NCBI RefSeq assembly: GCF_036346295.1 | Contig: NZ_CP107819.1 | Coordinates: 6,200,001 to 6,264,000, forward strand | Length of the DNA stretch: 64,000 bases | Origin: Streptomyces sp. NBC_00536 | GTDB taxonomy: Bacteria > Actinomycetota > Actinomycetes > Streptomycetales > Streptomycetaceae | Direction of reading: 5' to 3' | Shown: positions 63,901-64,000 of the stretch, piece by piece | Layout: every line of letters begins with the position of its first letter | How positions within the stretch are numbered: the first letter of the stretch is position 1 | Made by a program: the position numbers and the translations under genes | The notes under the pieces: generated by a model | The model's input: only the letters and a program-made list of their open reading frames with translations | The model's database searches: none | Told to the model about the DNA's origin: nothing

Positions 63901-64000
63901 GTGAGGTGACCGCGGTGAGGACGTGTGGCCCCGCCCCGGCCGTCAGCTCCAGTACGTGTTGGAGGAGCGCCGTCTTCCCCGATGCCACAGGCCCGTCGAT
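60929..64000 (-). CDS. LAL-type (large LuxR family) transcriptional regulator, 5' end outside window
   Basis: More than 1020 residues lie in the window, and the gene continues beyond 64000. Walker A, GPVASGKT, is read through the window edge (about 63971-63994). A GTG at 63988 falls inside this motif and cannot be the start. Walker B, VLIVVDDVQ, is at about 63676-63705. A long helical sensor region rich in Ala and Leu follows. The C-terminal LuxR helix-turn-helix (about 60960-61120) reads TDAERKVAALAAHGYTNREIG then ISTVEQHL-like residues. Proteins of this architecture are usually cluster-situated ATP-dependent activators of macrolide and polyene genes. An unusual acidic Asp-Ile/Val/Leu stretch is encoded at 63101-63170. 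It is first in an overlapping group with the metallophosphoesterase and PPTase. Likely targets are the G-rich promoter regions in this window, which is inference. Confidence 0.95.
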   Translation of the reverse strand: MDGPVASGKTALLQHVLELTAGAGPHVLTAVTSPAEQAMPFGVVEQLVRDAQAVSDRLPLHPSAGPDATLDSAPRPTSEPVPAEILMAFHLQLAEVRARGPVLIVVDDVQYADPQSLYCLAHALLRAPASGAMMSLMVTRGPDVGGTPPVILEELLYQLRGVHVRLSPLSVDGVARLLAARALEAGPKKPAAHASRRAPLAASVHAATGGNPLLVHGLIEDHLSRQRLSAGGPDAKDHPRPSAVVDGRFSVTPMSAVDPLDAADVEGIEDDGGAGTRLGIDIDLDIDVDIAADTDLDVDVPLDGKRDAPGAGPASAGVEDVFGGPPHAGEQFLQSALICVHRTGSDGLRVAQGIALLGGVGSMSLLARLVEVEEWTAEQVVTALHEAGVLEKGRFRHGSVQTAVVESLTDDAATRLRQRAAVLLYEDGAAPLIVAAQLLSHEMRAPDEEWVPRVLSEAARAALAMQRVGFAVRCLRMAESCCRDETERLLLRADLAKFIWRVQPSAWPQQLRSLLGAVRNGLLPPVDTVRLVYDLLWNGWMDDAAAAIRQVVGVLHRSPDARLATELGTLRLALACTYPTLLEHMGDGGPAPAHGGGERPSALEESPLTPARVLHGVLCGGEGARDSDADTDAATEDFAESAERTLAATRLTEETHLGLRACLLTLFYADRLATATLWADRLLVEAADRKAPGWTAVLRALRAHMSLRRGHLAETRRLAEMALDQLPPHGWGVGIGMPLSALIEARTAMGDHEAAAELVDRPVPEEMLTTRYGLHYLYARGRHQLATGRHHAALTDFTACGELMRRWGMDRSTLVPWRVGVAEAWLALGSREQAERFAREQLAGDAGQRVRGHALRVLAAARPLRERPALLAQAVALLQEDSDWYELARALTDLGQAYKQLGDPAQGKVHTRRAWRIAKGCGARELYRSLQPSQPSPPAAQPRPAAPADAARPPSAAVSSLTDAERKVAALAAHGYTNREIGAKLFITVSTVEQHLTRVYRKINITHRQDLPVSLDIDVAHTA
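63101..63170 (-). repeat. Imprecise 6-bp repeat encoding alternating Asp-hydrophobic residues in the LAL protein
   Basis: Runs of GATGTC/GACGTC-like units (plus strand) encode Asp alternating with Ile, Leu or Val, broken by Ala-Ala-Asp-Thr. The insert lies between the ATPase core and the sensor region. It looks like a slippage-grown acidic linker; it has no Gly-Gly-x-Gly-x-Asp pattern, so it is not an RTX calcium repeat. Confidence 0.6.

Noticed and set aside
63988..64000. GTG at 63988 as start of the LAL gene
   Set aside because: It falls inside the Walker A motif, and the frame continues in-phase to the window edge with the preceding glycine of the motif, so the gene is truncated by the window.

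Overview
The window is very GC-rich with strongly biased third codon positions, and its gene content (modular type I polyketide synthase, DrrAB-type exporter, Svp-type phosphopantetheinyl transferase, LAL regulator) points to Streptomyces or a close actinomycete. It is the 3' part of a large polyketide gene cluster. Both ends cut genes: a PKS gene enters at base 1 and a LAL regulator gene runs off at base 64000.

Bases 1-48165 hold four PKS genes read in the same direction. They encode nine extension modules, the first lacking its KS in the window. In order: (1) AT-DH-KR-ACP, malonyl; (2) and (3) KS-AT-KR-ACP, both methylmalonyl; (4) KS-AT-DH-KR-ACP, malonyl; (5) KS-AT-DH-ER-KR-ACP, malonyl; (6), (7), (8) and (9) KS-AT-DH-KR-ACP, malonyl; then a terminal thioesterase. 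Read colinearly, the chain end is a 2,4,6,8-tetraenoyl unit, a saturated C10-C11, a C12=C13 alkene (doubtful, because module 4 has two damaged catalytic motifs), methyl and hydroxyl at C14/C15 and C16/C17, and a C18=C19 alkene. The thioesterase would release it as a lactone or an acid.

A perfect 18-bp hairpin (48183-48223) separates the PKS operon from a convergent minus-strand group: a discrete acyltransferase (48239-49243) and a two-gene ABC exporter (49400-51267). A 313-bp divergent regulatory region with repeated TAGGGG motifs (51268-51580) follows. From it runs a plus-strand operon with start/stop overlaps: rmlD, rmlC, rmlA, rmlB (dTDP-L-rhamnose), a degenerate thioesterase-like gene and an adenylate-forming ligase, ending at 57357. 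A second large hairpin (57365-57420) separates this from minus-strand genes: a flavin amine oxidase/monooxygenase (57434-59095) with its own promoter, and an overlapping LAL regulator, metallophosphoesterase and Sfp/Svp-type phosphopantetheinyl transferase group (59315-64000).

Working model. The flavin amino-acid monooxygenase, the ligase and the discrete acyltransferase resemble the set used in other clusters to turn a basic amino acid (typically arginine, giving 4-guanidinobutyryl or 4-aminobutyryl) into an unusual starter unit. The PPTase activates the ACPs, the PKS builds the chain, rhamnose may be attached, the ABC pair may export the product, and the LAL protein probably activates the cluster. 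No glycosyltransferase, oxygenase, amidohydrolase or agmatinase lies in the window; if needed, they would be outside it. No tRNA, rRNA, insertion sequence, integrase or CRISPR array was seen.
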